In this document: piece by piece, positions 1-8,833 of the stretch
Position numbering within the stretch: position 1 is the first letter of the stretch
Layout of the letters: every line of letters begins with the position of its first letter
Virus record (IMG/VR): IMGVR_UViG_3300005663_000011
Span: 1-45,854 of that record
Direction: 5' to 3' (one strand)
Source: a virus
DNA: 45,854 nt
Position numbers and translations under genes: made by a program
The notes under the pieces: generated by a model
The model's database searches: none
What the model saw: only the letters and a program-made list of their open reading frames with translations
Told to the model about the DNA's origin: nothing

Positions 1-77
1 CCAATTGAATTAAATCATCATCACCACTAAAACCAATCAATCCTTTCCTGTCTTTATCAACATACAACCTAATATAG
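1..77. repeat. Terminal overlap, copy 1 (identical to 45778-45854)
   Basis: The first 77 bases are identical to the last 77. Both copies lie in the tail-fibre coding sequence, and removing one restores a single open frame. A length of 77 matches a common assembler k-mer, so this is most likely the overlap of a circular contig rather than a packaged terminal repeat. Confidence 0.95.
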
Positions 78-1162
78 TCAGACCCCTGTGCTGTCCGCCT
101 GTTAATATTAAGTTTCTGCCCATCCACTCCATCTCCTATAGCAGCGTTATCATAGAACATATCAATAGAAACATCGGCACTCATATCGAGAACACCATCG
201 GTGAGAGTTGAGCCGATTGATATGTCAGTGTCTCGGAAGTTAATTTCACCTGTGGTGATGAGGTTGCCTGCATAAAAATCAAAGTTCTTCGCACTACTTA
301 CTCTTAAAGCATTTTGAGATGATGAACCGCCAGTCCCTGCTCTTATATCAAAATTACCCCCGCTAAAAGCAAAGACGGTAGCACCAGCACTGCCTGTAAG
401 GAATTTCCCTGTTTCGCCTCCGCCAGTTGATATAATACTGCCTGATGTAGTATAATTACCCGTCCCTGCGGAAATGTCTACATCCGAACCTGTGATGTTG
501 CCTACATTAGTAAAATTACCGGAAGCATCTATTGTAACAGAGGTATTGCCTATAATGACATTGCCACCATCTTCGGCTAATACAACATCACCAAAAACAC
601 TACCAGCACCGGTTTTGGTTTTAAGTTCGATGTTTCCACCTCTGCCAACACCACCACCACCGGCGGTAAGCAGAATATCACTACCTCTTACCGCTGGGGA
701 GACGGCATCGCCGCCGACCACGGTTAAAATATCGGGGGCATCTAATCCCGCACCATTAAAAGAGGCACTCTGAATATCTATTACGCCGTCAGTATCAAAA
801 TAGCCACGGCTTTCTATCGTGATAGTATCAAGAACAATAGAATCGCTGACAGTTAATACGCCGGCATTAGTCCAGCAATTGGGAAAAGGAGCATTTCCTA
901 ATTCTATATCGCCAAGAGTAAGAATAAGGTTATTATCAGTTATGAGAATATTGCCAAAGGCACTGATACCACCGTTGGTCAAAATGACATTACCATTGGT
1001 TAAAGTAATACTGTTACTGGATATTGTCCAGTTGCCGGTCAAATCTCTTGTACCGTCAGTTAAGAGATACTGGCTATGGTCGTCATCGGCCAAGCCCAAG
1101 AGCAAGCCGTGGTCGAGCAGGCCGTTAATATATTCTATAGAACATATACGGTTGTCTCTCAT
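1..1162 (-). CDS. Tail fibre protein, N-terminal part (gene spans the circular join)
   Basis: Minus-strand ATG at 1162; the frame stays open to base 1 and continues at 45777 down to the stop at 44714. The full gene is 2,226 nt (741 aa), and about 387 residues lie here. Near the N-terminus is LLLGLADDDHSQYLLTDG, the DDHxQY motif seen in many phage tail fibres and appendages just after the particle-binding region. The rest is low-complexity, Gly/Asn/Asp/Thr-rich repeats of the type IxxGNxxITxGDI, expected of an elongated trimeric beta-rich shaft. The upstream ribosome site is weak (AAGAAAG). It follows the DNA-ejection genes in the late operon, a normal fibre position. Its likely role is host recognition and adsorption. 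The motif and composition are seen; the role is inferred from the family. Confidence 0.85.
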   Translation of the reverse strand, partial: MRDNRICSIEYINGLLDHGLLLGLADDDHSQYLLTDGTRDLTGNWTISSNSITLTNGNVILTNGGISAFGNILITDNNLILTLGDIELGNAPFPNCWTNAGVLTVSDSIVLDTITIESRGYFDTDGVIDIQSASFNGAGLDAPDILTVVGGDAVSPAVRGSDILLTAGGGGVGRGGNIELKTKTGAGSVFGDVVLAEDGGNVIIGNTSVTIDASGNFTNVGNITGSDVDISAGTGNYTTSGSIISTGGGETGKFLTGSAGATVFAFSGGNFDIRAGTGGSSSQNALRVSSAKNFDFYAGNLITTGEINFRDTDISIGSTLTDGVLDMSADVSIDMFYDNAAIGDGVDGQKLNINRRTAQGSDYIRLYVDKDRKGLIGFSGDDDLIQL

Positions 1163-1358
1163 TTATTTACTTTCTTGCCTTTTTTATGTGAATATTAGTG
1201 CTGTTTATACTCTAAAACGCTTCAGGATGCCCCAGGATGCCCTAACTCCCCTCAACCCCTACCAAACTACCTTTTTTTTCAAAAAGATTTAATTTTTCAC
1301 TTGACAGGCCGTGTCCAATAGGGTATGTTGTAATCAAAACTATTTAAGGAGAACAAAA
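1163..1358. other. Gene-free region between divergent fibre and secreted-protein genes
   Basis: About 196 bp separate the minus-strand fibre start from the plus-strand secreted protein. It holds two perfect tandem copies of CAGGATGCCC (1223-1242), a T8 run followed by an A5 run near 1271-1285, and the rightward promoter at 1301-1329. No convincing leftward promoter for the fibre was found, so the fibre is probably read from upstream late transcription. Confidence 0.6.
1301..1329 (+). promoter_or_regulatory. Sigma-70-like promoter for the secreted-protein gene
   Basis: A perfect -35 TTGACA (1301-1306), a 17-bp spacer and a -10 TATGTT (1324-1329) precede the gene starting at 1359, which has an AAGGAG ribosome site. 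This gives the only rightward gene in the late half its own transcript. Confidence 0.6.
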
Positions 1359-1856
1359 ATGAAAACCAGAATTCTAATTGTGATGATTGTATTGTCTGTC
1401 GGATATATGGCTTTTGCCAGCCCAGACAGTCCTGGCCGCTCGATGATGTCGGCCTTATCCGGTATTCAGGACGCAATTCTATCCCTGACCGAACCGGAAG
1501 TCAGTACCGAAAAAGAATGGTATCATGGACGATTCCAAGTTAGTACCGCCCATAACGATGCGATTTTTGTCGTACCGGCAGGTCAGCAGTTTGTTTTGCG
1601 GAGATTATATGCGCATCCAACATATAACGATGCAACGCTTTGGCATTTAGCAGCCAATCAAACAACTATTTTATACGGCTCAATCAATAAATATAGTTTT
1701 CAAACCGGTACTGGCAGTATAATATATAAATTCCAGCACGACTTTCCTGATAATTCCGTAACCGTTAATTCGGACGAAACCCTGAACGTAGTTAATGAAA
1801 GCGGTGCATCACTGGATATAACAGTCATTGGCTATTTCCAAACTATGCCGTGGTAA
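1359..1856 (+). CDS. Secreted protein of unknown function, moron-like
   Basis: 165 aa. The ATG at 1359 is chosen because AAGGAG lies 8 bp upstream; an earlier in-frame ATG at 1311 has no ribosome site and lies inside the promoter. Residues 1-20 form a Sec signal peptide: MKTR, a hydrophobic core (ILIVMIVLSVGYM) and an AFA-S cleavage site. The mature part is rich in aromatic and polar residues, with alternating patterns suggesting a small beta-sandwich, and has no Cys. It is transcribed against all its neighbours from its own promoter, which is typical of a moron expressed outside the lytic programme. It could be a surface-modifying or exclusion protein, or a secreted virion-associated factor. 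No family was recognised. Confidence 0.75.
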   Translation: MKTRILIVMIVLSVGYMAFASPDSPGRSMMSALSGIQDAILSLTEPEVSTEKEWYHGRFQVSTAHNDAIFVVPAGQQFVLRRLYAHPTYNDATLWHLAANQTTILYGSINKYSFQTGTGSIIYKFQHDFPDNSVTVNSDETLNVVNESGASLDITVIGYFQTMPW

Positions 1857-1876
1857 CATTGGTGGCAATTTGGGCT

Positions 1877-4800
1877 TTAGTTTTTACCGCCTATTAGTTC
1901 CCATAAATCTTGTTCTTCGGTTGTTTCGTATATACGCTTTATGCCGATAAAGGGAACACCTGTTGAGATGGCTGTTGCCTCGAATAGTGCTGGCATTATT
2001 TTATCCATATCACCAGAAAATATTGCACCGGAAGTTTTTGCTGCTGTTGAAATTACTGATGGCGAAGGCGCCCCCCATCCTCTTTTGCCTGCAAGAGTAG
2101 CCGAACCTATAACTGGCAACGATGCTAATGCTTGGTCTGTTAATGCTTCAAGAATATCGTCTCTGTCTTCGGGTAGCTCTTTGTGTTGTAATGCCCATAT
2201 CCAAGCAGCTACTATAGACAGGGCTATGACCGACCTACCAACCTCTGCAAATTGCCGGTTATACCACGCAGCAGGTATATCGTGAGTAGCCACATTATAT
2301 ATTTGATTGAGTTGATTAGTGAACATAGTAAACCAATTTAATACTTCGTTACTTGCATACACTTGGGCGATGTCTTTTGACGCCGCCGCTGGTTGTGTTC
2401 TTAAAGAAGTTTGTCGTGCTTTTTTCGCTGCTTCCGTTAATGATAAGCCCTGTCGTAATTGGTAATTGATTACTGCATTTTCGCCGATAACTCTAACGGC
2501 ACGGTCGACTTCATATATCCCCCGTAAGCCAGCAGTACCAATTTTCCGTACGATAAAAGTTCGTGCAGATTTATTGGTATGTTTCAATTCTTCCATTTCT
2601 CTTACAATTTGAGCGTGGCTGATTTGCCTGTTATGGCTTTGAATTGCTTCAAGGGTTTTCTTCGGATTTACTGCTACTTGTATGGCAGACATTAGTAAAT
2701 CGGAAAAACTTGAATTGACTGCATAAAATGCCAGCGATGGTGCTTGTTTGGCGACTGTCAATAAATTATATGACAGGAAAGCAACAGCAGTATTTTTTCT
2801 AAGTGCTCGTGAAATATTTTCAATATCGTCAAAGTTTCTATAGAAATCTGGATTTGCCGTACGCTTGAGATAATTTTTCAACGAACTGTATACGGGTTCA
2901 CCAAACTTATCTTTTACATTATCAGCAAAGCTTTTATTATTAACAACTGCATTTAAGTCTTTTAGTAACTTTGCCATCGCAATATAATGTTCCTGCTTGC
3001 GAACTTCGCCCTCCCAAACCCTTGTTAAAGATGTATCAATTGGAAGTTGATACTCTGGGGGAATCATTTGCCTCTCTTTAGTAAACTTGTCGTGAACCTG
3101 AACCGTACCAATTCTGTAATCGCTTTCATCAGAATAATCAAAGCCAGCCAGAATATCATCCTTGTTGGCTTTGTCCACACCAATCCTACGCATCTTGGTA
3201 TAATTCGTTACTCTGCCCAAATCTCTGTTTTCCGCTTCAATCACAGCATTTCTAATCCTATCCCAATTGTCTGCGTATTCTTCAATGACAAATTCCGCCC
3301 ACTTCTTTTCTTCGTTGGTTAGTCCTTCAACAACTTGGTTAAAAATATCCTCTGTAATAAGAAGCGTTTTGCCACTTTCCATTTCGATGCCACCCTGCTG
3401 AAGAGCCAGACGGGATTGTTCATTCATCCAACCTGCATAAATACCACTCATATCATCAACCGTGAGGGTTATGTCGCCAACCTTTCTTCTTCTGGAAAAA
3501 TGGAATAAAGACAAGCCAAGTTCTTTAAGTTTTGCTTTACCTCTTTGCTGGCGATGGTCAACGTGTGTTAGTTCAGAATCAGTTGCATCTTGGATGGCAG
3601 TATCGAACATTGTTACAAGCGTACCTGCGAATTTCTTTGCACCATCAAGCATATCAAGCAATCGTAACGGCCTTAAAAACGAAGCCCTTTCTTTCTTAAA
3701 GCCTTTAGGTTTTCTGGCGTTTTTGATAGAATCATTAGCGGCTTTGACCATTTTATTTAACTTGGCCTTGTTTTGTTTTGCCATTAACTTAGATTTGAGT
3801 TTGCCAAGCTTCGATAATCGTTTAATCTCGTCAAAGACTTGTTGTAATTGTGCCATCGATAAAGATTCTATATCTCGTTTTTCTAATGATTCAAGTATAT
3901 CTTCTGGGATTTCATTGGCTTGGTCTGGATTATCTTCTAAGTGTTTACGGAGGGCGGCTTTCTTTTTTGCACCTTTTACATCTTTTACCTTAAAATCTAT
4001 AGCAGATTGGATTTCTTTTATCGCCTTGGCATAGAACGGGTCAAGATTCTTGCTTGGTTCAGCTTTGATTTTCTCGGCAAGGTTCTTTCTGAGTTGTACT
4101 TGTTTGCGAAGATATTGTAGCTCTCTAAGTTCTTTTCTTGCGGCAGCAAAACCTTCCTTCGCCGCCTTTCGTACTCTACGCATAACACTGTTAAGCTGTT
4201 CTATTCTGGTAACGGTAACCTTGTCTGCTTTTGACATTTGAACAGAAAAAGATATTCTTTGATTTACATTATCTACAGTAAGAATAGTAGGTTTAGTTGC
4301 CCTAACAACTGTAAATGGCTGGTTGGGCTTGGGAAGCTCAAGGACTTTTCTAAGTTCCCTAATATCACCCCAATCCGCATTCACCCTTGCTAAATCATTT
4401 TCTGTTCTTATTAGATTATCATTAAGTCTTTGTTCCAAACTTGCCTCAAGCATTACTAATGTACTCATCGCCTGGTCGCCGGTCATCTCAATGGCTTCTC
4501 GCTTTGTAGGGAACGGGCCTTCGAGGAACGGTTTAACATCGCCCTCTTCTTTACCGAAAATTTCAGCGAATTTCTTTGCCATTCGGCGAGTAACATTGCC
4601 AATATAAAGTCTTGGCTTAACCGTTAATGGTAATTCTCTCTCAATGCCCTTTTCTATTTTGGTAACTTCGATTTGTTCTTCTTTTGGTAAAGCAGTAATT
4701 TCTTCGCTTATTTCTGTGGGTTCGATAACTTGTTCGGCCAGGGTTTTTGGGTCTACTCTTGGGCGTATATCAATAACACGGCCAATCTGTTGGTCAGGTG

Positions 4801-5980
4801 CAACTTTGTCTTTAATTTTTACGCCTTGTTGGTCAATAACATTAACCACCGTACTGCCTACGTGACCTGGAGCAGCAAGAATAGAAAACGCTTGAACAGA
4901 TTGTATTGCCGTGTCTTTGTATCGCCTCATTATTTCATCAACAGAAGCGTGTGGAATATCGCCATCGTCAGCCCTGTTGCGAAGATATTTGGCAAGTTCG
5001 CCACCAACTATATTTGATGATTCCTGTCCAAGTTCCTGTAAGGTTTCAACGGTTATAGTTTTGCCATAAGACCGCAATTGTTTACTGGCAAGCTTTAATA
5101 AAGACTTATTTTTGATGGTTTTGCTTATTGCAGTCTTTATGCCTTTGCGCAATAACCTTTTAGCGCCTGGAATGGTCTTGATTAGTTCATCTATTTGTGC
5201 TACTTCCAATAAACCATTAACAACACCAACGCCAAGGGCTATTGACCTCGCAATGTGCGGGTCTATTCTTTCGCCATTTGGCCCTTTCATCTGAAGCAAC
5301 TCGTCAAACATCAGCCCAGCTTCAATTTCTGTTGCTCTTTTTGCTCCACCGTAAACCGCACCAACTGTCCCAAAAGCAACAAAAGCACCTGGCACTGTAA
5401 CTATTTCTTCTGGTAATAAGACCTGTGGCCCTACCTGTCCCGCTATAGCAGCAGCGCCAGCGGCTGGCAAGCCCGTTGCAAGACCATATTTTGCACCAGA
5501 TGACATAGTATCCCACATCATCGGCAACATATTGGTTGCAGCGTTTAGTGATGACTCAAACCAATTATCACCACCAGTAGGCAGTTGAGCAACTGGCGGT
5601 AAATCAAAATTGATTGTCTTCAGACCAATCATTTCCTGCCATCGAATTTCAGCCCTATCCAACTGATTTCTGCCATTGCGCCAACTATTCTTTATGCCTT
5701 CCCATGTATCAACCGTGCTTTCTTTGTTCATTAACGCTCGTAGTGCTATTGCATTAGCTTCTATATCGTTAATTCTGCTACTGGTGATACTCCCTACAAA
5801 TGCAGCCATTTTGTATTTATCTTCGACTTCTTTCGCTAAGGGACTGGTAATCGGGTCTTGATTGAGCAAATTAATTCTATGACGGTCATCATCACCAAGA
5901 AAGCTTTTGACATCAAAATCGTTCGATGTTATCCTATTAACATCTATAACAGGTCTATCTATTATTGACGTGGTAGCCAA
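1877..5980 (-). CDS. Large internal virion / DNA-ejection protein (gp16-like position)
   Basis: 1,367 aa, the largest gene. Its ATG overlaps the end of the 603-aa gene by 19 bp. A glycine/alanine-rich hydrophobic stretch lies near residues 165-215 (around ATGLPAAGAAAIAGQVG). A long Lys/Glu-rich helical, coiled-coil region covers roughly 430-770, and the C-terminal 400 residues have further hydrophobic segments (VIALSIVAAWIWAL). This resembles the huge ejectosome proteins of T7/P22-like phages and the C-terminal part of polyvalent phage proteins. Such proteins are ejected into the envelope to form a channel for DNA. No lytic transglycosylase motif was recognised. The position after the nozzle and gp14/gp15-position genes supports the call; the detailed function is inference. 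Confidence 0.7.
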   Translation of the reverse strand: MATTSIIDRPVIDVNRITSNDFDVKSFLGDDDRHRINLLNQDPITSPLAKEVEDKYKMAAFVGSITSSRINDIEANAIALRALMNKESTVDTWEGIKNSWRNGRNQLDRAEIRWQEMIGLKTINFDLPPVAQLPTGGDNWFESSLNAATNMLPMMWDTMSSGAKYGLATGLPAAGAAAIAGQVGPQVLLPEEIVTVPGAFVAFGTVGAVYGGAKRATEIEAGLMFDELLQMKGPNGERIDPHIARSIALGVGVVNGLLEVAQIDELIKTIPGAKRLLRKGIKTAISKTIKNKSLLKLASKQLRSYGKTITVETLQELGQESSNIVGGELAKYLRNRADDGDIPHASVDEIMRRYKDTAIQSVQAFSILAAPGHVGSTVVNVIDQQGVKIKDKVAPDQQIGRVIDIRPRVDPKTLAEQVIEPTEISEEITALPKEEQIEVTKIEKGIERELPLTVKPRLYIGNVTRRMAKKFAEIFGKEEGDVKPFLEGPFPTKREAIEMTGDQAMSTLVMLEASLEQRLNDNLIRTENDLARVNADWGDIRELRKVLELPKPNQPFTVVRATKPTILTVDNVNQRISFSVQMSKADKVTVTRIEQLNSVMRRVRKAAKEGFAAARKELRELQYLRKQVQLRKNLAEKIKAEPSKNLDPFYAKAIKEIQSAIDFKVKDVKGAKKKAALRKHLEDNPDQANEIPEDILESLEKRDIESLSMAQLQQVFDEIKRLSKLGKLKSKLMAKQNKAKLNKMVKAANDSIKNARKPKGFKKERASFLRPLRLLDMLDGAKKFAGTLVTMFDTAIQDATDSELTHVDHRQQRGKAKLKELGLSLFHFSRRRKVGDITLTVDDMSGIYAGWMNEQSRLALQQGGIEMESGKTLLITEDIFNQVVEGLTNEEKKWAEFVIEEYADNWDRIRNAVIEAENRDLGRVTNYTKMRRIGVDKANKDDILAGFDYSDESDYRIGTVQVHDKFTKERQMIPPEYQLPIDTSLTRVWEGEVRKQEHYIAMAKLLKDLNAVVNNKSFADNVKDKFGEPVYSSLKNYLKRTANPDFYRNFDDIENISRALRKNTAVAFLSYNLLTVAKQAPSLAFYAVNSSFSDLLMSAIQVAVNPKKTLEAIQSHNRQISHAQIVREMEELKHTNKSARTFIVRKIGTAGLRGIYEVDRAVRVIGENAVINYQLRQGLSLTEAAKKARQTSLRTQPAAASKDIAQVYASNEVLNWFTMFTNQLNQIYNVATHDIPAAWYNRQFAEVGRSVIALSIVAAWIWALQHKELPEDRDDILEALTDQALASLPVIGSATLAGKRGWGAPSPSVISTAAKTSGAIFSGDMDKIMPALFEATAISTGVPFIGIKRIYETTEEQDLWELIGGKN

Positions 5981-7773
5981 AGCGCATCTCCCTTATCGTT
6001 TGTGCCAGCATAAAACTCATTGATAGTTTTATCCCCAACTTTTCTTGTGCGAATATCACCAAACCGGAATCTTTGTTTTACTTTGTTTCCCTTAATATCA
6101 ATATAGGTATGATTAAATCCCCGCTCATCCCACCCACCAAATCCACCCCAAAACCTAAATTCCTTAGTTATTAAGCCCGCAAAGAATTTATCAGCCACTG
6201 CTTCGGCAGGCTTCTGGCTGTCAATAAATTCCTTCATTTTCCTTTTTAGTTCAAGATATGTTATGCTTGTCTTTGCCTCATCTTTATCGCCGAAAAACTC
6301 TGCATTGAGAAGAGTTGAAAATTGGGTATTGTATTTTGTAATCGGAGCTATTAGTCCTTTTTGGGCTTCTCTTAGTCTATCTACCATGCCCGTTACATTT
6401 TCTGTGCCTATGCCCTTGGTGGAATTTTCATATAACTGGGCTTCTGTAATAGCCATTGGGTTAAGGTCAATAATTGCTTCGGTTCTGGCTACCACAATTG
6501 GGTTACCTTTTTTGATAAAGTTCACTTCCCCCTGTTGTTCGGCCTTTTGTCCTGCTACATATTCGTCATAGTGCTGGTCAGCTTGTTCTGGGTCTTTCCA
6601 CGCCAAATTAAAATCTTCTCTTGTTAAAGGTTCAACCTCACCTGTAGTGTCAGCAAAATAAGCATCCTCTTTTTCATAAAGAGCAAGTTTGGCTTCTCTG
6701 TTTTCTTCATCAAGCACTTTCTCGGCTTGATTTTGTGCTGTAATTGCAGAAGCAATAATGGTATCATAATCTTTGGCCGTAAGCCCATCCCTGTCTGGAG
6801 TGTCAGCGAATGGGCTTTCCCCAGATTCTATTCTTTTTTTGGCGTGCGTGATTGCTTTTTTAACTATGGCATCAGTTGGTTTCTTGCCATTAAGAAGATG
6901 ATTTATTTCTTTTTTGGTTAATGTTGGAATTAGCGTTGGTATTTGCGTTTCTTTACCATTAAGCTCTACTCCTATGGATATTTCAGTTGCAATCTTTCCG
7001 CTGCCATCTTGCATTTCTAATTCGCCCAAAAAACCCTTACCCTTCAATGTTTTATCTGCTCTGCGCCCAGCCCTAAGCACTTCTTTTTTTGTCTCCATTT
7101 CCTTAATTATATCTTCTGGAAATAATTTGGATTGATTTAGATAAAATCCTATTTTTGCTTGTTTAAGGGCTTCTTCTAAATGGATTGCAGCAATTTCCTT
7201 AGTATATTTTCTTTCAAGTGCCGCTTGGGTTAATTTTATTTGCTTATCTATATCTTGTGCTGCCGTTAAAGAACCATCATCGTTTGATATTTTCAAATCT
7301 AAATTCTTTTTGCTTATATCAATATCATTTTCAACTTGCTGAGTAATGGTAAGAATCTGAATCCCCTCATTCAGTTCATTCTCAAACGCCTGCTGTTCAA
7401 TTTGTTCATTTGCCGCCGCTTCTGATGAAAACTTCTGTTGGTTAAAAGTCTTTTTCTGTGAGGCGATGATTTTTTGTGTGCCCTCTGCCCAAGTATCAGG
7501 GTCGGGATTATTCAGCATAAACTGTTTCGTCTGGAGCTTGGCCAAATCCCTTGACTCGCCAGCAGCATTTATAGATAATGAATCCCGTGCCTTTTCGCCC
7601 CTCTTGCGTAACTCTTTCAAAACCCCGCCTATCTGCTTTAGGGTCTGAGCGCTTTCCGTAGAAAACGGGAACCCAGATGGGTCTATAAACGGAGTCCTTT
7701 GGACTGTGGTTTGGAGTTGCGCCCGCTCAACCGGAACTGGAACCGTCGAATCTGCTCGTTCTATTCTTGCCAT
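5962..7773 (-). CDS. Internal virion protein with a recurrent phage insert domain (gp15-like position)
   Basis: 603 aa, Lys/Glu/Gln-rich and mainly helical. Around residues 240-340 is a distinct domain with the pattern KGxGFLGEL, DGSGKIATEISIGVE, TQIPTLIPTLT and a helix ending near AKKRIESGESPFA. I recognise this module as one that recurs in internal or tail-associated proteins of many podoviruses. Its function is not known to me. The C-terminal part has a WGGFGGWDERGF segment. It lies between the 215-aa and 1,367-aa ejection proteins, with a 19-bp overlap into the latter. It is probably a component of the ejected core. Confidence 0.7.
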   Translation of the reverse strand: MARIERADSTVPVPVERAQLQTTVQRTPFIDPSGFPFSTESAQTLKQIGGVLKELRKRGEKARDSLSINAAGESRDLAKLQTKQFMLNNPDPDTWAEGTQKIIASQKKTFNQQKFSSEAAANEQIEQQAFENELNEGIQILTITQQVENDIDISKKNLDLKISNDDGSLTAAQDIDKQIKLTQAALERKYTKEIAAIHLEEALKQAKIGFYLNQSKLFPEDIIKEMETKKEVLRAGRRADKTLKGKGFLGELEMQDGSGKIATEISIGVELNGKETQIPTLIPTLTKKEINHLLNGKKPTDAIVKKAITHAKKRIESGESPFADTPDRDGLTAKDYDTIIASAITAQNQAEKVLDEENREAKLALYEKEDAYFADTTGEVEPLTREDFNLAWKDPEQADQHYDEYVAGQKAEQQGEVNFIKKGNPIVVARTEAIIDLNPMAITEAQLYENSTKGIGTENVTGMVDRLREAQKGLIAPITKYNTQFSTLLNAEFFGDKDEAKTSITYLELKRKMKEFIDSQKPAEAVADKFFAGLITKEFRFWGGFGGWDERGFNHTYIDIKGNKVKQRFRFGDIRTRKVGDKTINEFYAGTNDKGDALWLPRQ

Positions 7774-7776
7774 AAT

Positions 7777-8424
7777 TTATTTACCAAATATAAATCCACC
7801 AGATGATGTTCTGCCCGTGGCAGTAGCAGCACCACCAGGACTAACGCCACTACTAAATGCAGCAAATTGAGGACTTGGACTTGCAGTGCCAAGTATCGTA
7901 CCGCCCGCTTTAATATATGAGAGCTGTTTTGCCTGCTTTCCTAATGTAAATGCAAATTGGCCTCTTGCAAGACTTAGCTGACCTCTGAATAATTCCTGTC
8001 TACCCAAGACCTTGCCTTTGAATATTTCAAATGCCGCCGCCTGCTTTAGTTCCCGACTCCTGATTAGACCTCTTCTTAAAGTTAAATTCCTGTCAAGAAA
8101 GAACTGGAATGCCGTATCAGTAAGAAGGCTTAATGTAGCCCCTGCTAATCCTATACCGGATTTTCCAACCAATGCTCTTTGGGCAGCTTGAACAATCTTT
8201 CCTTTACGGGAAACCCTTTGTTCTTCTACTGCTGCTGCATCTTCTTCAGCTTTTGCCTGCCTATTTAATGCCGCTGCATTAGCTTCGGCTGCATCGTTTA
8301 GCGCTCTTTGGTTAGCTCTTGCTGCCGCAAGGTTTCTCTCGCCAATCTGTTTAGCGAACTTACCTTGAGCCTCAGCAATCTGCCCTTCTTTTATCTGACC
8401 AAAAGCTGTAAATAAAGCACCCAT
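7777..8424 (-). CDS. Internal virion protein, small Ala/Gln-rich (gp14-like)
   Basis: 215 aa, ATG at 8424, forming a TAATG overlap with the gene before it. Residues 1-150 are helical and rich in Ala, Gln, Arg and Glu (AAARANQRALNDAAEANAAALNRQ). The C-terminal 55 residues are Gly/Ser/Ala-rich and probably disordered. This composition and position match the T7 gp14-type internal core protein that is ejected first into the outer membrane. Sequence similarity to T7 itself is not evident; the call rests on order, size and composition. Confidence 0.6.
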   Translation of the reverse strand: MGALFTAFGQIKEGQIAEAQGKFAKQIGERNLAAARANQRALNDAAEANAAALNRQAKAEEDAAAVEEQRVSRKGKIVQAAQRALVGKSGIGLAGATLSLLTDTAFQFFLDRNLTLRRGLIRSRELKQAAAFEIFKGKVLGRQELFRGQLSLARGQFAFTLGKQAKQLSYIKAGGTILGTASPSPQFAAFSSGVSPGGAATATGRTSSGGFIFGK

Positions 8425-8768
8425 TAAATCACCATCGAATACTTATTATAAATATTACCGTTGTATTTTTCTTTTTCGTTTGTTCTTTTAAGATTGATTA
8501 ACTTGGCCAACTTCTCACCTTTACAGAATTTGTCTAAAATATAAGTTGATATTCTCACATTACCAACAGAAGTAACCATAAGATTAAAAGCTTCCTTGAC
8601 AGTTCTCGCCCACATAAACGGTCTTTGTGAACAATCCTTGCTCATTTTGACCCAAACCATACCTTCTTTTTCATCTACAAAACTAACTCCACCGCAAGCC
8701 ATTGTTCTGCCCTTTTCTACCGCTGTAACGGCTATGCCTCTTTTAAGCATATTATCAAACTGACCCAA
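8424..8768 (-). CDS. Small GNAT-like virion-region protein (gp13-like position), start uncertain
   Basis: 114 aa if translation begins at the TTG at 8768. The frame is open upstream, and its 23 extra codons encode YKDGDALKIRDPVEPFASLG, which resembles the normal beginning of gp13-type proteins. No ATG, GTG or TTG occurs in that extension. The first upstream codon after the nozzle stop overlap is ATA at 8837. The core FVDEKEGMVWVKMSKDC followed by a helix is compatible with an N-acetyltransferase-like fold. It lies between the nozzle gene and the gp14-like gene, as T7 gp13 does. Function is unknown. Confidence 0.55.
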   Translation of the reverse strand: MGQFDNMLKRGIAVTAVEKGRTMACGGVSFVDEKEGMVWVKMSKDCSQRPFMWARTVKEAFNLMVTSVGNVRISTYILDKFCKGEKLAKLINLKRTNEKEKYNGNIYNKYSMVI

Positions 8769-8833
8769 TGAAGCGAAGGGTTCAACTGGGTCTCTAATCT
8801 TTAACGCATCGCCATCTTTATATAATTTGAATA

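Noticed and set aside
1-77. Packaged direct terminal repeat
   Set aside because: The length equals a common assembly k-mer, it lies mid-gene, and the fibre frame requires only one copy.
3047-5017. Several 60-190-aa plus-strand frames inside the large ejection protein gene
   Set aside because: They are antisense shadows without ribosome sites or spacing of their own.
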